Of a DNA stretch of 64,000 bases, positions 32,922 to 46,400 are shown piece by piece (the first letter of the stretch is position 1; the number at the start of each line of letters is the position of its first letter). The position numbers were made by a program, and so were the translations under genes. The stretch is taken from the NCBI GenBank assembly GCA_027704905.1, contig CM051007.1:21535059-21599058 (forward strand), given 5' to 3'. Under the pieces are notes generated by a model. It was not told the origin of the DNA and did not search any database. It was given only the letters and a program-made list of their open reading frames with translations. This DNA comes from Muraenolepis orangiensis (Eukaryota; Chordata; Actinopteri; Gadiformes; Muraenolepididae).

Positions 32922-34218
32922 CAAATAAATGGTCAACATCAGTCAAAGACTCTGTTTTATTCGAGGGACTGCTACAGCAAGGACTTTGCTTTCACCTGCC
33001 ACAACTAACTGCCAACGGACGGACGGCAAAGATCAAAGCAGTGAGTTGCAGTGTTCAACGGTGATTCATCGAAGCAAGTAAAGACGCGGCCCACATTCAA
33101 AATGGACGGCGCCACGGACGAGGCAGATCGCCAAATAAAGGAATGTAACGTTACAGAAACAACGGAAATAAAGGAAAGTAGCATTACAGAATTAACATTA
33201 CCACGTCGTTCTGAACGTACTAGTGTGCACACAGAAAAAATGCTAGCCTACCAAAGTGATGAACTTGATAAAAAAGAAAAAAAGACTGCTTACACTATAT
33301 GCCTTTTGGAAAGGTTCTATCAGAACAATCAAGGATGATTTAAAGAGAGACATATCAGACATTGACATGGCTAAAATGGCAGACATTATTGAAAAGGGAA
33401 CTGCAGATGTCATGAAAGTGTACGGTGAAATAAGAACGTACAACAGTAACAAATGAAATGAGACGCAAAGTAGATGCATGCGAAGCAGTAACTAAAGACA
33501 TGCTGAAAATAATCTATGAGCGCTTAGCAGAAGTAGATGGTGACTTTGATGCAGAGCGTGAAAGGAAGCGTCTCCGTCAGCTACACGCCCACGACTATGC
33601 CCACTCCATTTACAGCACTGCCTCTCAATCACAACACTCAAGTCGTCACTCAGCATCACTGAGTACAGCAGCCAAGAGAGCAGATGCAGTCGTAGAGCTC
33701 GCCGCTATGGAAGTTCAATACAAATGAATGGAAGAAGAAATAGAGCAAAAGGAAAAAATAAGACTAATGGAAGAGCAGCATAAGACCGGCAGAGGGTTGA
33801 ATTACAGCGACTACAAGTAAAAGGGAACCTGGAGACTGCTCGCGTCAAACTCCAGACGTATGACAGAGAGATCAAACAGATCGGCGATGATGAGCGGTAC
33901 ATAGAACAGAACGTCCAGGAATATGATGAACAGCTCATAGAACGAAACTACATTCAGCTCCCCTCAAGTCTGTTTCAGAACCCACAAGCTGTCACATCAG
34001 CTCACATTCTCCCCACCAGTCTAACTCAACAGAATGCACACGCTGTTACTTCAGCGCCATCTAGTGACGTGACAAGTTGACAATCTAGTTGGCCTGTCTG
34101 GCCAAAGCAATCCAAGACAGTATAGCCATAAACAGACTACCAGCGCCTAACCCAGTAGTGTTCAGTGGAGACCCACTGCTCTTCCTAGAATGGAAGGCTT
34201 CTTTCATGTCACTAGTAG

Positions 34219-34219
<1 letters not shown>
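32922..34219 (+). pseudogene. BEL/Pao retrotransposon 5' leader and gag remnant
   Basis: Coding pieces in order on the plus strand: 33102-33338 (MDGATDEADRQIKECNVTET), 33256-33456 (frame change), 33458-33727 (charged, coiled-coil-like, with ERERKRLRQLHAHDYA) and 34089-34219, which reads LAKAIQDSIAINRLPAPNPV then VFSGDPLLFLEWKASFMSLV. The last motif is typical of BEL/Pao gag in animals. Several frameshifts break the frame, and the element stops at a (TA)n tract at 34220. Protease and pol are absent. The 5' LTR is uncertain; 32690-33058 is a candidate. Confidence 0.75.
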
Positions 34220-34287
<68 letters not shown>

Positions 34288-34400
34288 AAGAATAAGTATA
34301 TAACAGGTAGTGATCAGGGGTATGCAATTGTGAAAAACAGGATAAATATATATACGGTAAATATATATTTAATCACAGGTTGCTTTGAGCTGTCAATTAT
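34220..34400 (+). repeat. dispersed repeat R, copy 4, left part
   Basis: A (TA)n run (34221-34283) then GTAAGAATAAGTATATAACA as in the other copies. Broken by the pogo-like element at a TA. Confidence 0.8.
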
Positions 34401-34402
34401 TA

Positions 34403-35575
34403 CCGTATTGACCCGAATATAAGACGGGTTTTTTTTCCTAGAAAAAAAATCTGAAAAAGAGGGGTCGTTTTATAATCGGGGTTTAGACTTTTCGATGTAC
34501 CGTAATTGCACATGTAATTGCGCAACAACAGATCGCGCCAAACGTGTGTTCCGAGACACCGCGCGACACTTAAAGTAACTCAAAGTCTTAAAGTAACAGT
34601 ACATAAAAATAGTTACCTGGAGAGATAGAAATGGAGAGACACAGCGACCAACTTGAAAAAAGTGGCTCAAAAGTAGGGCAAGTTAATAAACAGGAGAGAC
34701 GAAGTTACGATGCCAATTTTAAGATAATGGTGATAAACGAAGCAGAGACATCAAACACCTGTCATTGCGACGCAGGACAAGCCTTGCCCAGCGCTTGCCC
34801 TCAGACTTCAGAGAGAAGCTACTGTCTTATCAGCGATATGTGATCAAGTTAAGGAAGAAGCACTCATACCCCCTTAATCAGATGGGCAATGCTGATCAAA
34901 CGCCTGTGTATTTTGACATGCCAACATCCGTCACTGTGCATAAGAAAGGCGACAAATCAGTGATCTACTGGAAACGAGAAGAGCCGAGTAACGGTCATGT
35001 TAACGCGCCTCGCAGATGGGACAAAACTTCCCCCGTACGTGGGGGATTATGGTACGTGCCCAGGCAAAGGGCTGGATGGAGACGGAGCTTGTGGTGGACT
35101 GGCTCAAGGTGGTGTGGGGCAGACGGCGTGGGGGACTCAGAAAGAAGAGGAACATGTTGATTCTGGATGCTTTCCGTGGACACTTCAAAACGCCAGTCAA
35201 AAAGCAAGTGAAAGAGTTGAATGGTGACCTAGTGATCATACCGGGCGGAATGACAAGCCAGCTGCAGGTGTTGGATGTGGTCGTCAACAAACCATTCAAG
35301 GTTCATCTGCGCAAGAGATCCACAGAGTGGCTCCTGGCGGCTAAAAATCCAAAAGCCTGCAGTACGTTTGCTCTGTGAATGGATCTTGCAAGCATGGGCT
35401 GACGTTTCCCCAGAAAGCATCATTAATGGGTTAAGAAATGCTGCGTACCAAATGCCATGGATGGCAGCGAGGATGACGTGATGTGTGAGGAGACAGCGAG
35501 GATGACGTGATGTGGGAGGAGACGGGGGAGCAGACACCGTGAGTGACGATAGCGGGAGCGAGAGAACAACCCAGC
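34403..35575 (+). mobile_element. pogo-like DNA transposon, decayed, 3' end missing
   Basis: Starts CCGTATTGACCCGAATATAA after TA (34401-34402). From 34631 it codes a transposase N terminus (MERHSDQLEKSG). The DDE-type catalytic region follows in shifting frames: NADQTPVYFDMP (first Asp), MLILDAFRGH (second), LQVLDVVVNKPFK (third). These are pogo/Tigger-like signatures. Frame breaks near 34985 and elsewhere show it is a pseudogene. The right terminal repeat is missing where repeat R resumes at about 35576. Same family as 1-343. Confidence 0.8.
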
Positions 35576-36111
35576 ATGTTTATTTAGTGCAATCTAGTGA
35601 CAACACTTAACAACACGGATGAAAGCCCCGGTGCCTCCGGGTAGGGCGGTACACCTTTAATAAAAAAGGGTGCGTGGCTTAAAGTTGTTCCCCTAACGAT
35701 AGCGGAGCTGTTCCTCCCGCCCTCCCTCCCTATAGTAAGGTAATAGGTAGGTAATAGCAGCGCGTGTTGCGTCAGCGCAGATCTCAGCGTGGAAGCTCTT
35801 GTAGAGTCTATTCCAATTCACCATCGTCTTGACTTATTGTGGGCCAACAAAAAAAAGGTACGCTTAAAAGCCATTTCACGAAGATACACGTCGTTTATTA
35901 TTATATTGATTTATTCACAGGGAATACGCTATTTACTAAGGCTATGTACTTAAGGTGTACGGCTCAGATATGTAATATAGAGAGAGCGTGATGACCGTCA
36001 CCTCGTGTGCTCTCTAAAAGAAAGCATGACAACAATGGACATAGCTATGGTGCTAAAATAGGAAAAATGTAAATGACTAGCTCTATAAGTTATATTTTTT
36101 TGACCTGGTAT
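35576..36111 (+). repeat. dispersed repeat R, copy 4, right part
   Basis: Resumes at TTTATTTAGTGCAATCTAGT and ends near AAAATGTAAATGACTAG, matching copy 2. Confidence 0.8.
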
Positions 36112-36145
36112 TATACCTAGTAGACTGTTTTTAACCACTGTACAC

Positions 36146-36230
36146 CAGTAGCGGCTGGTGGTTGTTAAAGTAGTGCGTTGGTGAGAGTGTCGGTTCGGGG
36201 TGTGTTATCTTGTTACTATGGAGCCATGTC
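36146..36230 (+). mobile_element. hAT family S, 5' end fragment
   Basis: AGTAGCGGCTGGTGGTTGTT resembles the start of the S element at 42688. The rest of this S copy resumes at 37319, so repeat R copy 3 appears to lie inside it. Confidence 0.6.
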
Positions 36231-37318
36231 AGTATGACGACTCAGAGCAGTGTTAAAGAACACCTCTCGACGTGTCTTCCTGTAAGCTCCTTCACGGGTT
36301 TCGCTACACTATATAGTATCACCTGATAAACCTGAAAAACTCCAATTACAGTCAGTATCAACCTGGTAAGCAATTCAAACACGAAGTTCAGTCCCTCCAG
36401 TAGTTGAAACAATCATTTATACTTTATCACATATCACTTACAGTTGCTAAAAGACAGTCTACTAGGTATACAAACAGTTCTAAGATTACTTATAGAGTAT
36501 GTGTGAGATATGAGCATAATAATAGGTATATCTATATATATATATATATAGATATATATATATATATCTATATATATATATACAGGTAAGTAAGAATAAG
36601 TATATAACAGGTAGTGATCAGGGGTACGCAATTGTGAAAAACAGGATAAATATATATAAATATATATTTAATCACAGGTTGCTTTGAGCTGTCAATAATT
36701 AGTTCGTTATGCAAATTCTGCGCTTTAGTGGGCGTTTTATTTAATTTTTTTGATCTCATTCTTCATGAAGAGAGTATACTCTCATGGATGAAAGCTTGGA
36801 TGCGGATAGTTGCGGATAATAAGTAAAGCTTTCACTCGGTGGTTAACTCTTTAGCCTGTCGGCATATTTATTTAGTGCAATCTAGTGACAACACTTAACA
36901 ACACGGATGAAAGCCCCGGTGCCTCCGGGTAGGGCGGTACACCTTTAATAAAAAGGGTGCGTGGCTTAAAGTCATTCCCTAACGATAGCGGAGCTGTTAC
37001 TTCCTCCCTCCCGCCCTCCCTCCCTATATAGTAATAGCAGCGCGTGTTGCGTCAGCACAGATCTCAGCGTGGAAGCGGGCAGTCCATTCCAATTCACCGT
37101 AGTCTCGACTTATTGTGGGCCAACAAAAAAAAGGTACGCTTATAGAAGCCATTTCACGAAAGATACACGTCGTTTATTATTACATTGATTTATTCACAGG
37201 GAATACGCTATTTACTAAGGCTATGTACGGCTCAGATATGTAATATAGAGAGAGCGTGATGACCGTCACCTCGCGTGCTCTCTAAAAGAAAGCATGACAA
37301 CAATGGACATAGCTATGG
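36231..37318 (+). repeat. dispersed repeat R, copy 3
   Basis: Matches copy 2 from CGACTCAGAGCAGTG to GGACATAGCTATGGT, including the TA-rich centre at 36527-36582. Confidence 0.85.
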
Positions 37319-37925
37319 TTCTACCAAACAAACCTTACGGAATTGAAATAGAGTGAGCTTTGAGGGAGAAGGTTTTTTTTGTGTAAACCCAAAGAAACAC
37401 CACCCTTGTCACCATGCTTTCTGTTTACGTTTGGCGCCATGCACCTGGACTTGCACTTGGAGTTCGTAACTCGAAAGTTTTAAATCTGAATGTATGTAAT
37501 TAAAAGTAAATATACGACTCACGGGTTGTCTGCAACGCGGAATTAATATGAATGACTCAAGATATATCCATGCATGATGATAACCCGCCCTCCCAAAACT
37601 CAGATTGGGTGCAGTGCAAAGGAGCGCTGCTGATTGGTTCACAGAGCCTCTGGCTATAGAGCCCTAAGGGAGGATCGTCCAAACGGTTAAACCAGGTAAA
37701 AAACCTGTTAAAAGAAACCTGTTAAACCAGGACTCGGTTCCGGGAGTTTTATATTGGACTTCAATGGGGAGCTGGATGACAATCCTCCGTACTTTTAAAT
37801 AAAACATTTTTAAATTAGCTGTAGGGGGCGCTGTTGGTACTTTGACACGGGGACATGATTGCTGTGCTTTCGAAGTGTTAAAGTAGTATCAGTATTTTCA
37901 CAGATGAATCTTGTTAAATTAATGT
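37319..37925 (+). mobile_element. hAT family S, internal to 3' part, upstream of asns copy 2
   Basis: Collinear with 43607-44710 of the full element but without the nested insertion: the target CTCAAGATATATCC at about 37556 is an empty site. Ends near TGTTAAATTAATG. Confidence 0.8.
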
Positions 37926-38027
37926 GTATTTATCTCTCTCTCGCTCTCGCTCTCTCTCTCTCTTTCCCCCCCTCCCCTTCTCATTCTTCCACCTCTCTGC
38001 CCGACTCCTCGGCACCCCAGGGACAAC

Positions 38028-40455
38028 ATGTGTGGTATTTGGGCTTTGTTTGGCAGCGATGAGTGCCTGTCCGTTCGGTGCACCAGCGCCATGAAGATCT
38101 CTCACCGGGGGCCGGACGCCTTCCGCTTCGAGAACGTCAACGGCTTCACCAACTGCTGCTTCGGCTTCCACCGCTTGGCCATCGTGGACCAGCTGTACGG
38201 CATGCAGCCCCTGCGTGTTAAGAAGTTCCCCTTCCTGTGGCTGTGTTACAACGGGGAGATTTACAACCACCACGCGGTACTGACATTATTTAGCATGGTG
38301 GTTTATGACCGTTTAATCATCAACAGCAATCTAATGTGGAGTCATGCATATGCTGATGAAAGTTTTTGATGTGTGGCTACTTCATGCCAGGGCACGGGTT
38401 GTAGACTCAACTAGTGAAGAGAAGTCTCGTACCTCGTGTCCTGGCACCTAAAAGGTAGCAGAGCAATAATTTGTGTGAATAAGTGAGTGACACTTGTTTG
38501 TCTTACGAACGAATGCCAACTTCTTTGCGCTGTACTGTACTTGTGCTGTGCAATGACATTTGAATATAATCAAATCTATTCTAGAAGTGCCGATATGTGT
38601 GCCGATGATAACGTGTCTTTCTTCCCCCTGTGGTTTCAGCTGCAGAAGCAGTTTGGCTTTGACTGCCAAACCGAGATGGACGGCGAGGTGCTGCTCCACT
38701 TGTACGAGCGCTTCGGCGTTCAGAAGATGGCCTCCCTGCTGGACGGGGTGTTTGCCTTCGTCCTCCTGGACACGGCCAACCGGAAGGTGTTTGTGGGGAG
38801 GGACACGTACGGCGTGCGGCCCTTGTTCAAGCTCCTCACCGACGACGGCCTCCTGGCCCTGTCCTCGGAAGCCAAAGGTAGACGGCGCGAGGTAGCCTGA
38901 CAGAAGAGGCCGAGACGGCTAGCCGTCAGGCTAGCCGTCTCGGCCTCTTCTGTTTGTTTGCGCAATGTCGCAGAGTGACTCGTCTACATCACCGGGCTGG
39001 CTAACCTTTTTGTCTGCCCCCCCCCCCACTCACTCCAGGCCTCACTGAAATCACCAGCTGTACGGCCAGTGTTGTTCCGTTCCTGCCCGGACACATTGAG
39101 GCCTTTGACCTCAAGGCCAGCGGCAAGGTGGAGTCCGTTCAGTTCGACCGCTTCCACTGCTGCACTGAGGCGCCGGCGCACAGCCTGTACGACGCCGTGC
39201 AGACCGCCTCAGGTATGTAGACATGTTCGCGTTCGATACTCACGAACATGCAGGACGTGGCGTGTTTGATATGTTAATGTGTTTTTGTTTCAAAGCGCAG
39301 TGGTTAATGCTCTTGAGTTTGTCTTAGACTTTTTTATCGTTCCACTAGCTTTTTCAAAGTTTGTAGATGTAGTTTTCTATACAGGGCGGCTGGAGCTCAG
39401 GAGGAAGAGCAGTCCCCTCACAACCGAAAGGTCGCTGGTTCGATCCCCCGGCTCCTCCTAGCAAAACTGACGAGGTGTCCTTGAGCAAGACACCCTAACC
39501 CTAACTGCTCCCAAAGTGCTGGCTGTCTCTTGCATGGCTGACTCCGCCGTCGGTGGTGGAATGGGTGTATGAATGGGTGAATGTGAGGCATTGTAAAGCG
39601 CTTTGGATAAAAGCTCTATATAAAGGTGCTTTCGGACCAAATAGTTCTGGGGACTAGGAACTAGGGACCTGGGGAGGAATAGTTTCTTCAAGGGCTTTCT
39701 CTGTTTGCATTCTCATCGCCAATAGGAACGTTACATCAACCTCATTGGACAGAGCTGGGAACTACGATGGTTCCTAGTTCCTGTGGTGCACAGATAACAC
39801 AACAACAATAATAATTATTCAAATTTGTCAGTGTACAGCGAAAGGATTCTCTGCATTTAACCTATCCTAGTATTAGGAGAAGCTATTTATACAGCGCCCG
39901 GGGAGCAGTTAGGGTTAGGGTGTCTTGCTCAAGGACACCTCGACAGTTTTTTTTGCTAGGAGGAGCCGGTGATCGAACCAGCAACCTTCCGGTTGTGAGG
40001 TGTTGAGGTGACCGCTCTACCTCCTGAGCTATGCTGCCACCCACAACAACAACAAACAAACAAACACGACAACAAATAGAGGAGTGTAGTTTCTTAGAAC
40101 TATGATCAGGTTCCTGCGGTCCGAAAGCACCCAATGTGACCTGTGCCCCCCCCCCCCCCCCCCCTTGGCCACAGGTTTTGACGAGGACACGGTGAAAAGC
40201 AACATCCGGCTGCTCTTTGAGAACGCCGTGCGGAAACGACTCATGGCCCAAAGAAGAATTGGATGTCTGCTTTCAGGTGAATGGCGCCCCTGTGTTATTG
40301 TGCCTTAGAGAGAGAGATCATTCCTAAAGTGAGAGCATGTTTAGCCTTTTTAACAACACTCTTTTTGTTCTTTTCCTCATTTGCCTCATGGCTGTCTGCA
40401 CAATTCAGTGAATGAATTTCACTCAAACGCCTGTGTGTGTGTGTGTGTGTCTGTG

Positions 40456-40486
<31 letters not shown>

Positions 40487-43400
40487 GTCATACTAGGTGG
40501 CCTGGACTCCAGTCTGGTGGCTGCTACTCTGGTGAAGCTGGCCAAAGAGGAGAACCTGCCCTACCCCATCCAGACATTTGCAATCGGGACTGAAGACAGC
40601 CCAGACATCATAGCGGCCCGCAAGGTGAAGCCCTCCCTCCCTCCCTCCCTCCCTCCCTCCCTCCCTCCTCCCATAGAAACAGGCGTCACTGAACCTCTTT
40701 TGAGTGATGCAAAGAAGCCGTCAAAGCAGGTTTTTATAGCAAGTGTGTGTGTGTCACAGGTAGCACTGTACATTGGCAGTGAGCACCACGAGGTGAACTT
40801 CACCGTGGAGGAGGGCATCCAGGCCATGAAGGAGGTCATCTTCCACCTGGAGACCTATGACATCACCACAGTGCGCGCCTCCATCGGTGAGTTCACGTGT
40901 CCTTATTAGTCCACCTTATTAGGTCTATTTAAAATGAGTTATAGGTCATTGAAATCTAAACAGATCCCACCAGTTTGATGTTAACACTGCCATCTGGGTT
41001 AATTGAAACAAGAATACAATTCATGGGCTTCTTTCTAAAGATAGAGGTTTGACATGCGCGCTGCGACCCACTGAAAAAGCCCACGCCACCCACCAGTTGA
41101 AAATGGTGGTTTGGTCCACTGGTTTTACCACTGGACTACAGGGATTATACCAAGCCAAATTGGCACAAAGCCAGCCTTTTAGCTCTTCAGTTCACTATTT
41201 ATTATTCGTTAACGATAGGAAACTTTTTTAAGACAATTACATTATAGGCTGTATTGCAAAATGAAAGTCAGCATTCTTATTTCTGGTAAATAGGGTATCT
41301 CCAGTAGATTATAGCTTATTACTTTATCCATCTGAAATGGGACGCCAATGTCATTTTCCATTTTTGGAATTACCTTTCCCCTGATGTCCACCTGGTTTCC
41401 ACTCTCGTCCAACCACAGGGATGTACTTGGTGTCCAAGTACATCCGAGAGAAGTCCAACAGTGTGGTCATCTTCTCCGGGGAGGGTTCGGACGAGCTCAC
41501 CCAAGGATACATCTACTTTCACAAGGTCAGTCCTGCACGCAGGTAAACAAACACACCGGTGTTTTCAAACACATTGCTGTTTTAGCGTGTATTATCTTTC
41601 GTTTTCCATCATATTCTTTAATGGTAAACGCGGAATAGGAGCGACTGTAAAATGTATTCCAGGTTGGCTCTTATGTTGTACAGTGTTTCTTCTTCGAGAA
41701 GAGTCACAATTTGACGGAACAAATACTTAAAATAACTACAACTGAAGCAAAAGGTGTGTGACTGTTGCATGGCAAGGTGTGCACCATTTATTTATTTTTT
41801 AATAAAAAAAAAAATTGGAATCGAAAAACTAAATTCTAGTCCGAAAGAATTGCCCTGGGCTACTCCCACTTTGGGATCACTTTGTGACTACTTTGTGACT
41901 ACCTAGACAACTGACACGCGTGTGTCCGTCCTTACAGGCTCCGAACCCCAAGGCGGCAGCAGAGGAGAGCGTGCGGCTGCTGAAGGAGCTCTACCTGTTC
42001 GACAACCTGCGCGCCGACCGCACCACCGCCGCACACGGGTAACACTTGGCTTTAATCTAAATCTGGAGGGTTGAATCCTCTTTATTGTTTCACATACACA
42101 CACAGTACAATTAGTTTCCCTGCATTAAACCCATCCTAGTCTCAGGAGCAGGGGGCAGCTTTTGTATATACAGCTACCGGGGAGCAGTGTAGGGGTCTGG
42201 TGCCTTGCTCAAGGGCACCTCGGCAGTACCAAGGAGGCGAACTGGCACCTTTTTCCAAGTACTAGTTCTCACCCGTACTTAGTCCGTTACGGGGACTTGA
42301 ACCTGCGACCTCCGGTTCCCAAGCCAAGTCCCAACAGACTGAGCTACTGCCTTCCAGGCTGGTTTTTTTTTACGTAGTAGCCAAAGACGTGGTGTCAATG
42401 AAAACGGACGTTTTTAGTCAGAATTTCAGAAAACAAACTACGTATAAATAAACTATTTTCTTTTAAGTACTTTCAAATCAAGGGACAAAGGTTGTGTTTG
42501 TCCACTAGGTGTCAGTCTTGACAAACATCTGATATTCTCCTTCCAGGATAGGCCAACCACAACTCAGTGGGCTAGTGATTTTGAGTAAAACATACTAGAC
42601 ATACTAAAAACGTATTTGAGTGAATCGATATTGTTTCTCCAGGTTTCAATTGGTCAAACATAATTAATGTAAACCACGATTCAGTACTAGGGGCGGCTGG
42701 TGGTTTTAAAAGTAGGGGAGAAAGGAAGGTCACATGCGGGCATGTAAGAACCAGACATTTGAAGCAGCATAAGGAGATTTAAATAGTGAGATATTTACCC
42801 AGAGGAAAATTGTGCTGCTTACAACCGTCTCTTCTTTGTCTTATAAGAAATTAAATCAGCTTTTATTTAGAGATTACTGAAGTCTGACCTGGAAAATGGG
42901 AGCAAAATAATATATGCATCTAAGACCAATTTGAGAAATGTCAATCAAGTTCTCTTTTGGATCTTACGGTTATCTCAAGAGCTAATCATTTCAGACAAAA
43001 TAAAGATCAGTGCAGTGACAGAAATCATTGATCTTGAATTGGGATTGGTGTGAGACAAGAAGTATATTTCTTAGAAGCTGAAGTTTAAGAAAATGGATCA
43101 ACATTTCATACTGATCTTAAATTAAGCCCAATTTTTGTAAATAGGCTAGACAAAGATAAGATCTTATTTGGAATTTTCCTTTTCTCTGAAAGTAAGCACT
43201 GAATAAAGCTTGCTAGAATTCTTATATGGTTGTTTTTTAGATAAAGTTGGGAATTTGTGCTGTGATAGCAGATTTTCTTGTTTCATGTTCAAGAGATGGT
43301 CTGACCACTGAACTACATAATGCATAGCCTGGGCGGCTAGTGGAATGACAGTTGTGTTCTGTTCTTCACATGACCATATAGGCTTACTATAAAGATAGCG

Positions 43401-46400
43401 TCAATGACGCAGTACTTCATCCGGCCTCACTATCAATTTTGACAGTGTATAAGTGGGTACATTTAGCAGACAAGCCCAACAGAATTTGACTGATCTAAGG
43501 GGGAAGAAGCATTGTTTCGATGAAAAATAGGTATTTAGTGATTACTCCATTAATGATGAAAATCTGCAAAATCGGAATAGAAGTTCTATGTAGAACTATG
43601 CGAGTTCTACCAAACAAACCTTACGGAATTTAAATTGAGTGCGATTTCAGGGCGAAGTATATTTACCTGAATTTAATTCAAATAAGTCATACTATCAAAT
43701 AGTAATACCAGTTATGCACATAAATCATGAAATTGTCTAAGTGCGAGCCAAAGAAACACCACCTTGTCACGGTCAGGAATGATTTCTGTTGACGCTTGGC
43801 GTCATGCACCTGGAACACTTGGAGTTCCTAACTCCAATGTTTCAAGTCTGAAATATATCAAATAAAGCTGTCTGGAACGTGGAATTAATGATTGACACAA
43901 GATTAGGGCTGTGCCATATCGTATCGTTTATCGCGATTTTATCGTTTATCGCGGTATGACGGTAATGACGATAATTAATGACGTGTTTACATATGCGACA
44001 AACGGCGTCAAATGGCGTTTGCATTTTCACTGGAATTGGCTTCTATTCACGGCTATCATATCACTCCGCGAGTAGTCCCGTTCACTTTTCCTGACGGAAA
44101 ATATCCTGACTTGCTGGTAGAATTGCTGAATTGTTTGCGCCAGTTGCCAAGCAACGCCTCAACTTCGGAGAACTATTTTTTTCTTCGCGGAAGTAAATCA
44201 TAATAAGTCGGGACCGACTACCGACTTATTAATGAGCGTTCCGTTCATTATCCCTTACGTATTTGATGATGGTAAGGATTAAGATTTATTTATTTATAAA
44301 AAAATGTTGTCATTTATTGTTATCGCAATAAATACCATGAAATATCGTTCTATACTTTTTAAGTCCATATCGCCCAGCCCTACACAAGATATATCCTTGC
44401 ATGATGATAAAGCTCTCCCCAAAATTGTTATTGGGTATTCACCAGCGCAGTGAGCTCTGCTGGTTGGTTCACAGAGCCTCTGGCTAGACCTGCCCTAAGG
44501 GAGGATCGTCCTCCCTCCCATACACACTCATGTTAAAAACTCATTTAGTTTTATAATGAGTCATTGTTCTTCAATGAGGAGCTTGGGGAGGACGGACCTC
44601 CTTATAGTCATTTTCAGTTGCGGTAGGGGGTGCTGTTGGTATTTTGACACCGGGACATGATTGTTGTGCCTTGGAAGTGTTAATATAGTAATATTTTCAC
44701 AGAGGAATCTGTTATATTAATTTTTCTCTGGCAAGTTTATTTTTTTTCTGAAATTTTAGGGAGGATGGTCCTCCCTTTCTTCAACGGACGAGCCTCCACT
44801 GTTCAGTACGAATGAGCAGTTTACTGCAGGGCACAACCCAGTTCATGACTTTCCTATGTGAACAATTTCTCGTCCAAAGTGATGGCTCAAACGTTATTAG
44901 TTAAAAAAAACATTCTACAAACAATATTAACGCATCTAATGACTTTGAATGAGACACAATTAGATTGGAGTGAATTAGTGGGGAAATTGCATCCTCGGGG
45001 GAAATTTAATCTAATCTTTATTAATCTTTAGGGTGGGGGAGGGATGGGATGGGGTGGTGGGGGTTATAAACACATACATTTCTAGTTCCTTTTGTTTGAA
45101 AAAATGAATATTGACTAATTACCTAATACCAAAACAAAAGTTTTAAAAAGATGCCCATCTACCAAGGTACCAAGGTACCCATCTAGAAGTTTTGACCTTA
45201 TTAATAATTATTTGTTAATGTTCTAAAAATCTAAAAAGAGTTAATGGTGTTGTTTTCTTTCTTGTACAGGCTTGAGCTGAGAGTGCCTTTCCTGGACCAT
45301 AGGTTCACTGCCTACTACCTCTCCCTGCCTGAGGAGATGAGAACGCCCAAGGTCAGTGTCCCTCCATCCCTCCCTACACTGCCGTGCTGTTTTGTGATTG
45401 CATCTCACATGTTTTTATTTTCCTTTGTGTTGAAAATACACAAGGCCTTAACCTGCCAAAAACAACACCAAACCTGCTGTGATTACAAACGTTTTTATAT
45501 CCCTGATACACGACTGGTTTTAAAGAAAGTCTTCAATATGTATGTCTGCTCTTGAATATCCAACATAAACTGGCTACTTTATAATGGCAAAATGGTTTGC
45601 TTCCAGAAACCAGGTGTACGCAGGCGCATTCTGTTGACACCAAATTACCATAGTTTTATAATTAACATTTTTATTTAAACTATGCAAGCAACCTCCTTGC
45701 GTCATTAAAGCAGTCCATGTTTGGCCTTCATTTTTCAATTTTTTTTTTCTCTAACTCAAATTACATTTGGAAAACATTGGTTGCGCCACTGTACCATTGT
45801 GCGTTACCAATGTTTCTAAATTGTCTGTGTCTGTGTCTGAATGCAGAACGGCGTGGAGAAACACCTCCTCCGGGACTCCTTCGCGGGCCTCGGCCTGCTC
45901 CCCAACGAAATCCTCTGGAGGAGGAAGGAGGCCTTCAGCGACGGCCTGAGCTCTGTGAAGAAGTCCTGGTACATCAGCCTGCAGGAGCACCTGGAGAACC
46001 ACGTAACTACAACACAAACACAACACCGCACGAGGCTGAGGCTGAACGCCCGCTAAACGGTTGGGTGTACAGCCTACATTAATGTGCTCCTCTTGTTTTA
46101 TCCTGCTGATATTGATGAACTATTAGGCTGGTTGTGGGGTCGAAACCCCGAATAGACCCCTTTTCACAGACCTGTGATGAGGTGTCGAAGATCCATAAAT
46201 AGGGTTATATGCGCGACTCTGTGGAATCCGAAAAGGGGTCTATTCACTCTAAAAGCTTTGAGTAAAACCATCCGCTGAAAAGACAATCGAAAAAAATAGT
46301 GGCTTTTCTGTATTACGTATACTTGTACCAATGGTGTTGCTATGACTGGTTATTGGGAGTAAATTGTATCGTCAACAGGTATACAGTATACGGGTGGGCT

